Positions 24,336 to 33,293 of a DNA stretch of 64,000 bases are shown piece after piece. Within the stretch, counting starts at the first letter, position 1. Each line of letters begins with the position of its first letter. The notes under the pieces are model-generated. The model was not told the origin of the DNA and did not search any database. It saw only the letters and a list, made by a program, of their open reading frames with translations. The translations under genes and the position numbers were made by a program. The DNA is from Candidatus Baltobacteraceae bacterium (lineage in GTDB: Bacteria > Vulcanimicrobiota > Vulcanimicrobiia > Vulcanimicrobiales > Vulcanimicrobiaceae), in contig DATJTX010000022.1 of the NCBI GenBank assembly GCA_035502855.1, forward strand, positions 1 through 64,000, in the 5' to 3' direction.

Positions 24336-24406
24336 GGCGTAGTCCGAATGTACTACGCGGCACGATGATGGGAGCCACCACGGGGCGTTCCGAAAGGGAC
24401 AACCGT

Positions 24407-25054
24407 ATGGTCCTGCGAGAATTTGGACCGGAGATCTGGATCGCCGACGGTCCGCCGGTCAGCGTTTTCGGTCCCTTAAAACTGCCGACGCGCATGATCG
24501 TCGTCCGGCTGGGCGACGGCTCGCTGTGGATCAACTCGCCGATCGACGCGTCGCCGGAAGAAATGCCCTCCGTCGCAAGGCTCGGGGAAGTTAGGCATCT
24601 CGTCGCGCCGACGAGCCTGCACCGGTGGCGATTAGGGGCGTGGAAAGCCCGCTTCCCGCAGGCACGGCTGTGGGCCCCGCCGGCGATTCTATCCGATGAC
24701 CCACCCGCGGCCTGGGCGCGCGATCTCGATCAGACCGTCATGCGCGGAAACGCTTTTCTCGCGGAAGTCGAATTCTATCACCCGCAATCGCGAACGCTCG
24801 TCTTCGCCGATTTCATTCAAAACTATCCGCCGCAGCCGCATCGGCCGCTCCTCGACGCGCTGATCAAAATCAGCGGTGCAATGAACGGCGGCGTGCCGAA
24901 CGATATCAAGCTCTCCTTCACGAACAAAGCGCTTGCGCGGCGTTCGCTGCGCAAGCTCCTCTCGTGGGATTTCGACAACCTGATCGTCGCCCACGGCGAC
25001 TGCGTCACCGGCGGCGCGAAGGCAGTCGTCGAGCGCGCGTTCCGGTTTCTTTAG
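24407..25054 (+). CDS. DUF4336 protein (metallo-beta-lactamase-like fold)
   Basis: ATG 24407 is preceded by AAAGGGAC; the product is 215 aa. [20 protein letters not shown] and [20 protein letters not shown], then [20 protein letters not shown], and later [10 protein letters not shown] match the DUF4336 family. That family resembles degenerate metallo-beta-lactamase folds: the T-x-L-H-x-x-x-x and A-H-G-D segments occupy the places of metal ligands. Enzyme activity is unproven for the family. Its 3' end overlaps the 3' end of lon by 50 bp in convergent orientation, so the two mRNAs are complementary there. Confidence 0.78.
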   Translation: MVLREFGPEIWIADGPPVSVFGPLKLPTRMIVVRLGDGSLWINSPIDASPEEMPSVARLGEVRHLVAPTSLHRWRLGAWKARFPQARLWAPPAILSDDPPAAWARDLDQTVMRGNAFLAEVEFYHPQSRTLVFADFIQNYPPQPHRPLLDALIKISGAMNGGVPNDIKLSFTNKALARRSLRKLLSWDFDNLIVAHGDCVTGGAKAVVERAFRFL

Positions 25055-27473
25055 CGCGCTTGGCCACGCCGTTGCGGCGGCGCAGCGGCACCACGTTGCT
25101 CGCGCGTTCGTCTTCGCCGAGCGGTACGGGTGAGATCACGCGCTTACCCAGCGCATGATGCAGCACCTCGCTGATCTCTTCGACCGGCACGAAGGTCATC
25201 GTATCGCGGACTTCCTTCGGAATGTCGTCGAGATCCATCTCGTTGCGTTTCGGGTGGAGAATCTTCGTGATCCCGGCGCGCTTGGCACCGAGCACCTTCT
25301 CCTTGAGGCCGCCGATCGGCAGCACTTGTCCGGTCAGGGTGATCTCGCCCGTCATCGCCAAATTCGGATCGACCTTGAGCCCGGTGAGCATCGACGCGAT
25401 CGCGGTCGCCATCGTGATGCCCGCCGAGGGGCCGTCCTTCGGCGTCGCACCCGCCGGCACGTGCACGTGGATGTCGTGCTTGGCGAAGTAGTCGTCGGCC
25501 AGTCCGAGTTCGCTCGAACGCGAGCGTAAGAACGAAACCGCGGCTTGCGCGCTCTCCTTCATCACGTCGCCGAGCTGACCGGTGAGCACGAGCTTACCCG
25601 TGCCCGGCATCGCCGAGGACTCGATGAAGACGATGTCGCCGCCGACCGGCGTCCACACCATGCCGGTCGCCACGCCGACCGAAGCGACGCGCTTTTTGAC
25701 TTCGGCGAAGAAGCGCGGCTTGCTCAGGTAGTCGGAGAGATTCTCCGGACGCACGCGCGCCTTGAACCGCGGCAGCTCCGCAATTTTGCGCGCGACCTTC
25801 CGAAAGACCGTCCCGATCTCGCGTTCGAGATTGCGCACTCCGGCTTCGCGCGTGTAATCATTGATGATCGCGCGCAGCGCCGAATCGCTGATCTGGGCTT
25901 GCGTCTCCTTCAGACCGTTGGCCGCGCGCTGCTTCTTCAGCAGATAGCGTTTGGCGATCTGAAGCTTCTCGAGCTCGGTATAGCCCGAAAGTTCGATGAT
26001 CTCCATCCGGTCGCGCAGCGGCGGCGAAATCGTGTCGAGCGTGTTGGCGGTGCAGATGAAGAGCACCTGACTCAGATCGAAGGGCAGGTCGAGGTAGTGA
26101 TCGCGGAACGAGTTGTTCTGTTCCGGATCGAGCACTTCGAGCAGTGCCGACTGCGGATCGCCGCGGAAGTCCGCACCGACCTTGTCGATCTCGTCGATCA
26201 TCATCACCGGATTCTTGGTTCCGGAGTCGCGAATCGCACGCACGATCGTCCCCGGCATCGCGCCGATGTACGTACGGCGATGGCCTCGAATCTCGGCCTC
26301 GTCGCGCACGCCGCCGACCGAGATGCGCACGAACTTGCGGCCCATCGCGCGGGCGATCGACTGCCCGAGCGAGGTCTTGCCCACGCCCGGCGGTCCGACG
26401 AAGCAAAGGATCGGGCCGGTCAGCTTCTTCTTGAGCTTGCCGACGGCCAAGTACTCGATGATCCGATCTTTGATCTTCTCGAGATCGTAGTGATCCTCGT
26501 CGAGAATCTCACGCGCTTTGCGGATGTCGATATGGTCGGGCGTTTCCGCACTCCACGGCAACTGCACCAGCCAATCGAGATACGTGCGGATGACGCTATA
26601 TTCAGGGCTTGCCTGCGGAACTTTCGAGAGCCGGTCGAGTTCGCGCTCGGCCGCCTTCTTGGCGTCCTCGGGCATCTTGGCTTCGTCGATCTTTTGCCGC
26701 AGCTCGTTGGTTTCGGCTTGCTGCGGATCGACTTCGCCCAATTCTTCCTGAATCGCGCGCAACTGCTGACGCAGATAAAACTCGCGCTGATTCTTCTCCA
26801 TCTCGCGCTGAATGTCGCTTTGAATCTTGTGGCCGAGTTCGACCACCTCGAGTTCCTTGGTCAGCAGCAGCGTGAGCTTGCGCATGCGGCGCGCGGTATT
26901 GCGCTCTTCGAGCAGCGCCTGCCGGTCCGCCGTCTCCAAACGCATCGTCGAGGCGACGAAGTACGTCAAGACGCTGGGATCGGTGATGTTCTGCACTTCC
27001 ATCTCCATCTCGCGCGGCGCTTGCGGCAAGTAGGAGAGGAGCTTCTGGAACAAGCCGGCGAGATTGCGCTGCATCGCCAGCAGCTCTTCGTTCTCGACGG
27101 TGATGTCGGGCAGCTCGGTATACGCGGCGACCATATAGGGTTGCTCTTGCGTAAATTCTTCGATTTTGAACACGCTCTGACCGGCGACGATACAGCGAAT
27201 CGTGCCGTCGGGGACTTTGAGCATTTTTTGAATGATGCCGATCGTGCCGATGCGTTGCACGTCGCCGGGGCCCGGGTTCTCGATCTCGCGATCTTTGAGC
27301 ACGGTCAAGCCGATCGGCTTGCCCTCGCGCAGCGCTTCTTCGACCAGCAGAATGCCCGGCTTTTTCACGACCGCGAGCGGAATTACGGTGTTGGGGAACA
27401 GCACCGCCTCCTGCAGCGGCAGAATGCCGATCAAGTTGGCGGGCACGATTTCTTTGGCTTTGCGTTCAGCCAT
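25005..27473 (-). CDS. lon: ATP-dependent protease Lon
   Basis: This 822-aa cytoplasmic AAA+ protease degrades misfolded and regulatory proteins. The N-terminal LAN domain spans about 10-200 ([20 protein letters not shown]). A coiled-coil region at about 215-260 contains [16 protein letters not shown]. Walker A is at 360-367 (GPPGVGKT), and Walker B is in [13 protein letters not shown]. The Ser-Lys dyad lies in [13 protein letters not shown] and [17 protein letters not shown]. The C-terminal tail is basic ([19 protein letters not shown]) and longer than in E. coli. hsp20 lies 2 nt upstream, and the pair sits behind a CIRCE-like element, so heat-shock control by HrcA is likely. Confidence 0.96.
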   Translation of the reverse strand: MAERKAKEIVPANLIGILPLQEAVLFPNTVIPLAVVKKPGILLVEEALREGKPIGLTVLKDREIENPGPGDVQRIGTIGIIQKMLKVPDGTIRCIVAGQSVFKIEEFTQEQPYMVAAYTELPDITVENEELLAMQRNLAGLFQKLLSYLPQAPREMEMEVQNITDPSVLTYFVASTMRLETADRQALLEERNTARRMRKLTLLLTKELEVVELGHKIQSDIQREMEKNQREFYLRQQLRAIQEELGEVDPQQAETNELRQKIDEAKMPEDAKKAAERELDRLSKVPQASPEYSVIRTYLDWLVQLPWSAETPDHIDIRKAREILDEDHYDLEKIKDRIIEYLAVGKLKKKLTGPILCFVGPPGVGKTSLGQSIARAMGRKFVRISVGGVRDEAEIRGHRRTYIGAMPGTIVRAIRDSGTKNPVMMIDEIDKVGADFRGDPQSALLEVLDPEQNNSFRDHYLDLPFDLSQVLFICTANTLDTISPPLRDRMEIIELSGYTELEKLQIAKRYLLKKQRAANGLKETQAQISDSALRAIINDYTREAGVRNLEREIGTVFRKVARKIAELPRFKARVRPENLSDYLSKPRFFAEVKKRVASVGVATGMVWTPVGGDIVFIESSAMPGTGKLVLTGQLGDVMKESAQAAVSFLRSRSSELGLADDYFAKHDIHVHVPAGATPKDGPSAGITMATAIASMLTGLKVDPNLAMTGEITLTGQVLPIGGLKEKVLGAKRAGITKILHPKRNEMDLDDIPKEVRDTMTFVPVEEISEVLHHALGKRVISPVPLGEDERASNVVPLRRRNGVAKRAKETGTRARRLPSRRR

Positions 27474-27475
27474 GT

Positions 27476-27865
27476 TCAGGATAACGTCCTCTTCACGATC
27501 ATACGGATCTCGGTGCGCGCCGGCGGCAAATACGTCGTCGACGAGATGGGCAGCGCGATCACCAGCACGCCGTCGGCGTAGTTGGCGTTCGCATCGCCGA
27601 GCAGGTCGACCGCCACCGGCAGCCGGACGCGCTTGGCGAACGTCCCATAGGAAATCTCTTTTTGAATAAACGAGCCGCGGCGGAAGCGCACCGGTTCGGC
27701 GCGCAGGCCGGAGATCATCAGCGAACGGTCGTCGACCTCGACGCGCAGGCTCTCGGGGTCGGCGCCGGCCACCTCGACCGCCACCACGACCTGACCGCGC
27801 TCCTCGTCAACAAACACGTCCGCGTTGGGCTCAAACCCCATCCGGGGCCTCACGATGAAATCCAT
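27476..27865 (-). CDS. Small heat-shock protein, Hsp20/alpha-crystallin
   Basis: This 129-aa protein has an alpha-crystallin domain at about residues 15-105: [34 protein letters not shown], and [15 protein letters not shown], then [11 protein letters not shown]. This matches the F-x-R-x-x-x-L-P and x-x-G-V-L-x-I-x-x-P signatures; the A-x-x-x-x-G-V-L motif appears as A-N-Y-A-D-G-V-L. Such proteins hold unfolding proteins for refolding. It has a short N-terminal arm and a C-terminal I-R-M-I segment. It is the first gene of hsp20-lon, immediately downstream of a CIRCE-like site. Confidence 0.9.
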   Translation of the reverse strand: MDFIVRPRMGFEPNADVFVDEERGQVVVAVEVAGADPESLRVEVDDRSLMISGLRAEPVRFRRGSFIQKEISYGTFAKRVRLPVAVDLLGDANANYADGVLVIALPISSTTYLPPARTEIRMIVKRTLS

Positions 27866-27893
27866 GGCTCCTTATGTCCCTAGATTCGCAATC

Positions 27894-27920
27894 TTAGCAC
27901 TCAGTTGCACCTACTGCTAG
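27894..27920 (-). promoter_or_regulatory. CIRCE-like HrcA operator upstream of hsp20-lon
   Basis: On the plus strand TTAGCACTC (27894-27902) is an exact CIRCE left arm. After exactly 9 nt comes TACTGCTAG (27912-27920), which matches 6 of 9 positions of the right arm GAGTGCTAA. The site lies 28 bp before the hsp20 ATG. CIRCE is the HrcA repressor site that keeps chaperone genes off until heat shock. The second arm is degenerate, so binding may be weak. Confidence 0.65.
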
Positions 27921-28009
27921 CCCCCTTGCCTGCCGATCACTTCTAGTTAGAGGGCGCCCTTCGAGACACCCTGGATTTCGCCCGTCACGAGCAGGGCAAG
28001 GGAGCGGCA

Positions 28010-29062
28010 ATGCACGTAGCCGTCGTCGACGACCAGGAGTCGTCGCTCGCTGGCTTTTCACAAATCCTACGGCGGATCGCCGAAGTCGAGCCGATCTGCT
28101 TCAAGAAAGCCTCCGATGCCCTTCACTGGGTCGGCGGCGTGGATCCAGCATTCATCGTGGTCAACAGTACCCTCGCCGACATCCCCGGCGTCGATTTCGT
28201 GCGCCGTCTGCGCTTGATCGAGGGCCGAGCGAGCACGCCGGTCATCTTCACCAGCGCAAAGGCCGACCGCGATCTGCGCCGCGCCGCCTTCGAACTCGAC
28301 GTCCACGCCTTTCTTGAAAAACCGATTAATCCATCGGAGTTTCTCGTGCACGCGATGCACATCGTCGACGCTCGGCGCGAACGCGCCGACATGCAAGCCC
28401 GCTTGCAAGCGGCCGGTTCGCGTGCCTCGGCGCCGCCTTCGTCGGGTGAAGGAATCGATGCGGCTGCGCTGATCGACGCGATGCTCGACGTCGCGGTATT
28501 GCACGATCCGACGATCGTCGTCCATCACGACCTCGCCTCGCAGCTCGCGACCGCGCTCGGGCGCGAACTCAAACTCACACCGGATGAACTCGAGTTGTTG
28601 ATGCAAGCCTCGCGCATCTACGATATCGGCAAGTCCGATATTCCGCAACGCATCTTGGAAAGCCGCAGCCCCGCCACGCAAGCCGACCGCATCACGATCG
28701 AGCGCCATGCCGAGGCTGGAACCCGTGTGCTCGCGGGCCGCGACGATCCGGTGATGCGCGCCGCGACCATCGTCGCGCAAACGCATCACGAACGGTACGA
28801 CGGCTCGGGCTATCCGCGCAAGCTGCGCGGCTCGGCGATTCCGATCATGGGACGCATCGTCGCGGTCGCCGACACGATGAGCGCGCTCCTGCGCGCGCGC
28901 GGCGATCGGGCCGCGCTCTCGCTCGCGCAAGCGATCGAAACCATTGAGAAGGGCTCGGGAACGCTGTACGATCCGGCCGTCGTCAATGCGGTTCGCGGCA
29001 ATTTAAATGAGATTTCGCGGGTGGTGCACGAAACACAGCAGCGGAGTGCACAAGCAAGCTAG
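28010..29062 (+). CDS. Response regulator with altered receiver and HD-GYP-like domain
   Basis: This 350-aa protein has AAGGGAG before the ATG. The receiver domain spans residues 1-120: acidic pair V-D-D (residues 6-8), T81 and K104-P105 are present. The phosphoacceptor position is Asn52 (FIVVNSTLADIPG) instead of Asp. An HD-GYP-type domain covers about 170-345: VVHHDLASQL, then IYDIGKSDIP where canonical proteins have H-D-I-G-K (Tyr204 replaces the His), H233, and THHERYDGSGYP intact at 258-269. HD-GYP domains hydrolyse cyclic-di-GMP with metals held by the HD His/Asp. The loss of both key residues suggests a non-phosphorylated, perhaps binding-only protein. The permease gene follows after 6 nt. 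Confidence 0.85.
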   Translation: MHVAVVDDQESSLAGFSQILRRIAEVEPICFKKASDALHWVGGVDPAFIVVNSTLADIPGVDFVRRLRLIEGRASTPVIFTSAKADRDLRRAAFELDVHAFLEKPINPSEFLVHAMHIVDARRERADMQARLQAAGSRASAPPSSGEGIDAAALIDAMLDVAVLHDPTIVVHHDLASQLATALGRELKLTPDELELLMQASRIYDIGKSDIPQRILESRSPATQADRITIERHAEAGTRVLAGRDDPVMRAATIVAQTHHERYDGSGYPRKLRGSAIPIMGRIVAVADTMSALLRARGDRAALSLAQAIETIEKGSGTLYDPAVVNAVRGNLNEISRVVHETQQRSAQAS

Positions 29063-29068
29063 CAGCGC

Positions 29069-30382
29069 ATGTCTTTACTGAGACGGCGCCTTAACGTTTT
29101 CGATCTGACGCTGATCACGATCGGCAGCATCATCGGATCGGGGATTTTCCGCAACCCGGCGCTGGTCGCGAACCGGGCACACCTGCCCGCTCTCGCTATC
29201 GGAAGCTGGGTGGCGGGCGGGATCATCGCGGTGATCGGCGCGTTCGTCTTCGCGGAGCTGGCCGCGCGGCGGCCGGTTAGCGGCGGCCTCTACGCGTATC
29301 TGCGCGACGCCTATCATCCGGTGGTCGGGTTCGTATTCGGCTGGACGCTGCTCTTGATCGCCGACACCGGCGGCACCGCCGCCTCGGCCGTGCTCTTCTC
29401 CGGGTACCTGACGCCGCTCACCGGCATGAACATCGACACGCATCTCGTCGCCGTCGTGACGCTCGCGGTGTTGGTCGGTATCAATTGTCTGGGCGTGCGG
29501 CAGGGTGGAACGTGGCAGAACGTGCTGGTGATCTTCAAGGTTGCCGCGATCGCGGCTTTGATCGCCGCCGGACTGTTCGCGCACCCGTCCGCCGGCGTGG
29601 CGGCGACGCTGCCCGGATTCGCCTCGAACGGCGCACTGCTCGGCGCGTTCGGCATCGCGATGATTCCCGTGCTCTTCGCCTACAACGGCTTCCAGGGCGC
29701 AAGTTACATCACCGGCGAGACGATCGAACCGCAGCGCACGATCCCGCGCGGCTTGATCTACGGTGTGGTCGCGGTCATGGCGATCTACGTGTTGGTGAAC
29801 ATCGGCTGTCTGCGCGTGCTTGGCCCCGCTGCTCTGGCGGCGAGCAAGGTGCCGGCCTCCGACGTGATGCAGGCGGCGCTCGGTTCGATCGGCGCACGCG
29901 TGATCGCGATCGCGATCGCGCTCTCGACGCTCGGTTTCATGAGCACGCGCATGCTGGTCACGCCGCGCATCTACCATCAAATGGCAGCCGACGGCAACTT
30001 TTTCAAGCAAATCGCCTGGGTCAGTCCGCGCACGCACGTGCCGACGGTCGCGATCGTCATCGAAGGGGTGATCGCCGCGATCATCGCGATCAGTGGAACG
30101 TTCGAACAGATCGTGAACTGGGTGGTCGCGCCGGAATGGATCTTCGTCGTGCTTGCCGGCGGCGCGATCTTCATCTTTCGCAAACGCGATGGTCCCGGAA
30201 CGAAACCGCCGATCAGCGTGCCGCTGCACCCGTATTCGACGATGCTCCTGATGGCGGCGCTGCTGGCGATCTTCGCCTCGCAAGTTGCTCTTTTGCCACT
30301 GGATACGCTCTACGGCACGCTGGTGATCGTGGCGGGAATCGTGTTCTATTACGCCTGGAAGCGCTTTGCGCAAAACGGCTGA
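29069..30382 (+). CDS. APC-family amino acid permease 1
   Basis: This 437-aa protein has about 12 hydrophobic segments. The N-terminal signature IGSIIGSGIFRNPALV is the G-S-G-I-F loop of TM1 that contacts substrate backbone in APC transporters, and LAARRPVSGGLYAYLRDAYH follows TM2. It resembles LAT/YfnA-type permeases. It exchanges or co-transports an amino acid not predictable from sequence. It starts 6 nt after the altered HD-GYP regulator and overlaps the next, paralogous permease by 17 nt. The two permeases share long stretches (AYLRDAYHPVV, FGWTLLLI), so they arose by tandem duplication. Confidence 0.9.
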   Translation: MSLLRRRLNVFDLTLITIGSIIGSGIFRNPALVANRAHLPALAIGSWVAGGIIAVIGAFVFAELAARRPVSGGLYAYLRDAYHPVVGFVFGWTLLLIADTGGTAASAVLFSGYLTPLTGMNIDTHLVAVVTLAVLVGINCLGVRQGGTWQNVLVIFKVAAIAALIAAGLFAHPSAGVAATLPGFASNGALLGAFGIAMIPVLFAYNGFQGASYITGETIEPQRTIPRGLIYGVVAVMAIYVLVNIGCLRVLGPAALAASKVPASDVMQAALGSIGARVIAIAIALSTLGFMSTRMLVTPRIYHQMAADGNFFKQIAWVSPRTHVPTVAIVIEGVIAAIIAISGTFEQIVNWVVAPEWIFVVLAGGAIFIFRKRDGPGTKPPISVPLHPYSTMLLMAALLAIFASQVALLPLDTLYGTLVIVAGIVFYYAWKRFAQNG

Positions 30383-31730
30383 ACGCCCTGCGCTGCTGCG
30401 CCGGCTCGGCGTGGGCGACGCGGCGCTGATCGTCATGGGCGGCATCGTCGGCTCGGGTATCTTCGTGACGCCTTCGGTCGTCGCGCGCATCGTGCATACG
30501 CCGCTGCTCATCATGCTGAGCTGGATCGCCGGAGGCGCGGTCGCGATCATCGGCGCGGGCGTCTTCGCCGAACTCGCTGCGCGCCGGCCGCACGACGGCG
30601 GCGTCTACGCGTACCTGCGCGACGCGTATCACCCGGTGGTCGCGTTCTGCTACGGCTGGACGCTGCTCTTGATCTCGCAGAGCGGCGGCGCCGCCGCGTC
30701 GGCGGTGACGTTCGCCTTCTATCTGCCGGCGATCGTCGGCATCGGCCTGGGCGCCGCGCAGGCGACCGCGGTCGCAATCGTCGTGCTCGCGTTCTTCACC
30801 ATCGTCAATTGTTTGGGCGTGCGCGAGAGCACCAGCGCACAGAACGGGTTCATGATCGCGAAGATCGTCGCGATCCTCGCGGTGATTGCGACCGGACTCT
30901 TCGCGCTCGGCCGCATCGCGACGCATCCGGCGATGGCGGCGCCGCCGGCCGGTTTCAACCCGCTGGTCGCGATCGGACTCTCGCTCGTACCGATCATGTT
31001 CAGTTACAGCGGTTGGCAAACCTCGACGTTCATGGCGGGCGAGATGCGCGAATCGAACCGCTCGCTACCGCTTGGGATACTCGTCGGCGTGCTGGGCGTG
31101 ATCGTGTTGTATCTGGGGATGACGGCGGTGTGCGTCTTCGTGCTCGGACCCGATCGACTTGCAGCAACCAACACGCCGGCGTCGGACATCGTGCGTGTGG
31201 TTGCCGGCCCGCTCGGCGCAAAAATCATGGCGACGATCGTGGCGCTCTCGACGCTCGGCTTCATCGCCAACCAGATCCTCACGTCGCCGCGCGTCTATTT
31301 TCAGATGGCCGCGGACGGCACGTTCTTCAAACAACTGGCATGGATCAGCCCGCGAACCCACGTGCCGATCGTCGCCATCGTGGTGCAGGGCGCAGCCGCG
31401 ATCCTCATCGCGCTCTCCGGACAGTACTTGTTGATTCTCAATTGGGTTACGAGCATCGACTACATTTTCTTCGGGTTTGCCGCGTTGGCGATCTTCATCT
31501 TCCGGCAGCGCGATCGCACTGCCGGCGCACCCGAGCCGTGGTTCCGCATGCCGTTACATCCGTGGAGCACGCTGCTCTTTCTGATAGTCGCCTGGGGCAT
31601 CGTCGGCGACGTCCTCGTGAAATCGCCGACCGACACGTTCCTGGGTATCGCGGTGCTGATCACCGGAATTCCGGTCTGGTATCTCTTCGATCGCATGCGG
31701 CGCTGGTCGAACGATCGCTCGTCCGCTTGA
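30366..31730 (+). CDS. APC-family amino acid permease 2
   Basis: A TTG at 30366 with GGAAG just upstream starts a 454-aa paralogue of the preceding permease; no ATG gives the complete N-terminus. The APC signature is GGIVGSGIFVTPSVVA in TM1, then LAARRPHDGGVYAYLRDAYH. About 12 membrane spans are visible; the central GEMRESNRSLPLGI parallels GETIEPQRTIPRGL in permease 1. The product differs mainly in TM3, TM6 and the termini, suggesting a different substrate. It overlaps permease 1 by 17 nt and is followed after 78 nt by the second response regulator. Confidence 0.88.
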   Translation: MRKTAERPALLRRLGVGDAALIVMGGIVGSGIFVTPSVVARIVHTPLLIMLSWIAGGAVAIIGAGVFAELAARRPHDGGVYAYLRDAYHPVVAFCYGWTLLLISQSGGAAASAVTFAFYLPAIVGIGLGAAQATAVAIVVLAFFTIVNCLGVRESTSAQNGFMIAKIVAILAVIATGLFALGRIATHPAMAAPPAGFNPLVAIGLSLVPIMFSYSGWQTSTFMAGEMRESNRSLPLGILVGVLGVIVLYLGMTAVCVFVLGPDRLAATNTPASDIVRVVAGPLGAKIMATIVALSTLGFIANQILTSPRVYFQMAADGTFFKQLAWISPRTHVPIVAIVVQGAAAILIALSGQYLLILNWVTSIDYIFFGFAALAIFIFRQRDRTAGAPEPWFRMPLHPWSTLLFLIVAWGIVGDVLVKSPTDTFLGIAVLITGIPVWYLFDRMRRWSNDRSSA

Positions 31731-31808
31731 CCGCTGCTTTACGAAGCCCGGGCCAAAGGTTACCGCCCCGTTAATCCTGGGCCCGACGAAAGTGGGCACA
31801 CTTAGTAC

Positions 31809-32801
31809 ATGTACCGTGTGGTGATCGTCGACGACGACGAGGCGACCCTCAAGCTCTACAGCGCCGTCATCAAGCGCGTGCAGGGCGAGCCGCCGATCGC
31901 CTTCAGCGACGCGCGCACCGCGCTGGTGGAACTGGAGAACCTGCGCGCCTCGCTCGTCATCGTGGACTATCTCATGCCGGAGATGGACGGCGTGGATTTC
32001 ACACGCGCGCTCCGGCGGCAGGCGGGACATGCGCTCACGCCGGTCCTGATGCTCACCGCGCATGGCGACCAAACGCTCGGCCCGCGTGCCCTCGATGCCG
32101 GCGCCACGGCCTGTATCGAAAAGCCGCTTTCCATCAAGGATTTTTCGGCCCAGGTGCGGCGCTTTGCCACCATCCACCCGCCGAGCCGCAGCACGTTCGG
32201 TGAGGTCGTGATGCCCACCGATGAGCGCGACACGATCGAGCGGCTGCACCGCACGATGCGCACGTGCAATCGTGAGCTGGCGATCAGCGCCGAACAGGTG
32301 CGCGATCTCGCCGTCGCAATCGCCGAGCAACTGCACCTCTCACCGGTTGAGATCGAGGCGCTGCGCACGGCAACCTTGGTATACGACATCGGCATGCTCT
32401 CGGTTCCCGATCGCGTACGTTCGATGCCGTCGGCGTTGCCGCTGCGCTGGCGCAGCGTCGTCAACGGACACGTAGACGCGGGCGCGGTGATCCTCGGCGG
32501 CGCGACGCGGCCGCTGCTGCGCACGGCCGAGACGATCGCGCGCTACCACCACGAGCGCTACGACGGAACCGGCTATCCCGACGGTCTAGCCGGCGAAGAC
32601 ATTCCGATCTTCGCGCGTATCGTCGCGGTAGCCGACACCTTCGTCGCGCTCACCTCGGAGCGCCCGCACCGTATTGAATTTACGACCGCGAACGCGCTGG
32701 CGCAGATTCGCGGCGAGCGCAACAAGGCGTTCGATCCGGCCGTTGTCGACGCGTTCGCGCGGCTCGAAGGACGCCTCGGAGAATTCCGCCGAACCGCCTA
32801 G
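31809..32801 (+). CDS. Response regulator with HD-GYP-like domain lacking the HD histidine
   Basis: This 330-aa protein has an intact receiver: D8-D9-D10, phosphoacceptor D53 (LVIVDYLMPEMDG), T83 and K105-P106. The output domain is HD-GYP-like. The metal-binding H-D is replaced by Y192-D193 (LVYDIGMLSVP), and the following Lys is Met. YHHERYDGTGYPDG (246-259) and RIVAVADTFVALT are kept. Its paralogue at 28010 has the same His-to-Tyr change, so the substitution predates the duplication. Catalysis of c-di-GMP breakdown is doubtful; a signal-binding output is possible. The stop codon TAG is part of a CTAG that flanks the 95-bp hairpin element. Confidence 0.88.
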   Translation: MYRVVIVDDDEATLKLYSAVIKRVQGEPPIAFSDARTALVELENLRASLVIVDYLMPEMDGVDFTRALRRQAGHALTPVLMLTAHGDQTLGPRALDAGATACIEKPLSIKDFSAQVRRFATIHPPSRSTFGEVVMPTDERDTIERLHRTMRTCNRELAISAEQVRDLAVAIAEQLHLSPVEIEALRTATLVYDIGMLSVPDRVRSMPSALPLRWRSVVNGHVDAGAVILGGATRPLLRTAETIARYHHERYDGTGYPDGLAGEDIPIFARIVAVADTFVALTSERPHRIEFTTANALAQIRGERNKAFDPAVVDAFARLEGRLGEFRRTA

Positions 32802-32896
32802 GGGCTCTGGTTTGGCCAGCTCTTCGTCAGCTCAGCCCTCATTTGCCATAGCAAACTTCGGACTTCGCTTCCTCGATCTGACCAAACCAGAACTCC
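32802..32896. mobile_element. 95-bp inverted-repeat element flanked by CTAG
   Basis: The left end GGGCTCTGGTTTGG (32802-32815) and right end CCAAACCAGAACTCC (32882-32896) are inverted repeats: 10 bp perfect, then mismatched outwards. CTAG lies on both sides (32798-32801 and 32897-32900). The left CTAG contains the stop of the response-regulator gene; the right CTAG, read on the minus strand, contains the stop of the DoxX-like gene. There is no coding capacity. A small hairpin TTTGC-CATA-GCAAA lies inside. The ends share GG..GCTCTG with the longer MITE. A folded bidirectional terminator is an alternative view. Confidence 0.65.
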
Positions 32897-33280
32897 CTAG
32901 GTCCGAGGACTACGAGCGAAGATCGGCGCGAATTGCGCGCGGATCGGCCACGCGGTGAGGAACCACAGGATCGTCGCGATGATCGCCACCGGAAATCCCT
33001 GCGGATTCATCGTCGCATGGAAGGTGAGGATGTTCGCGAGCACGGCGCCGAGCACGACGATCGCGAGCGGCACGTACTGATTGGTCAGCAGCAGGATGCC
33101 GCAGACGAACTGCACCGCGAAGACCATCACGTAGAAGTGCGAGGCGAAGAGCACGGTAAAGAATTGCAGGACCAAACCGCTGAACGGCGGCGCCGGGATG
33201 AAGTGCAGGAACCCGTTCAATCCGAAAATAGCGAAGAGCAAGCCCAATAGGATGCGGGCAACGGTCGAGACGATTTTCAC
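32897..33280 (-). CDS. DoxX-like small membrane protein
   Basis: The GTG at 33280 with GAGAGGGAAAG upstream gives 127 aa, VKIVSTVARILLGLLFAIFG. There are four hydrophobic segments, and GLNGFLHFIPAPPFSG and VQFVCGILLLTNQYVPLAIV resemble the DoxX/DoxD-like four-helix family, often linked to quinone or redox functions. It follows korB on the same strand by 13 nt and may be the last gene of korA-korB-doxX. Its stop TAG comes from the CTAG that flanks the 95-bp element. The family assignment is moderate. Confidence 0.7.
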   Translation of the reverse strand: MKIVSTVARILLGLLFAIFGLNGFLHFIPAPPFSGLVLQFFTVLFASHFYVMVFAVQFVCGILLLTNQYVPLAIVVLGAVLANILTFHATMNPQGFPVAIIATILWFLTAWPIRAQFAPIFARSPRT

Positions 33281-33293
33281 GTAGCTTTCCCTC

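Noticed and set aside
25545-27581. 678-aa frame antisense to lon
   Set aside because: High-GC shadow: Asp/His/Arg-rich, no motifs, and lies fully opposite a convincing Lon reading frame.
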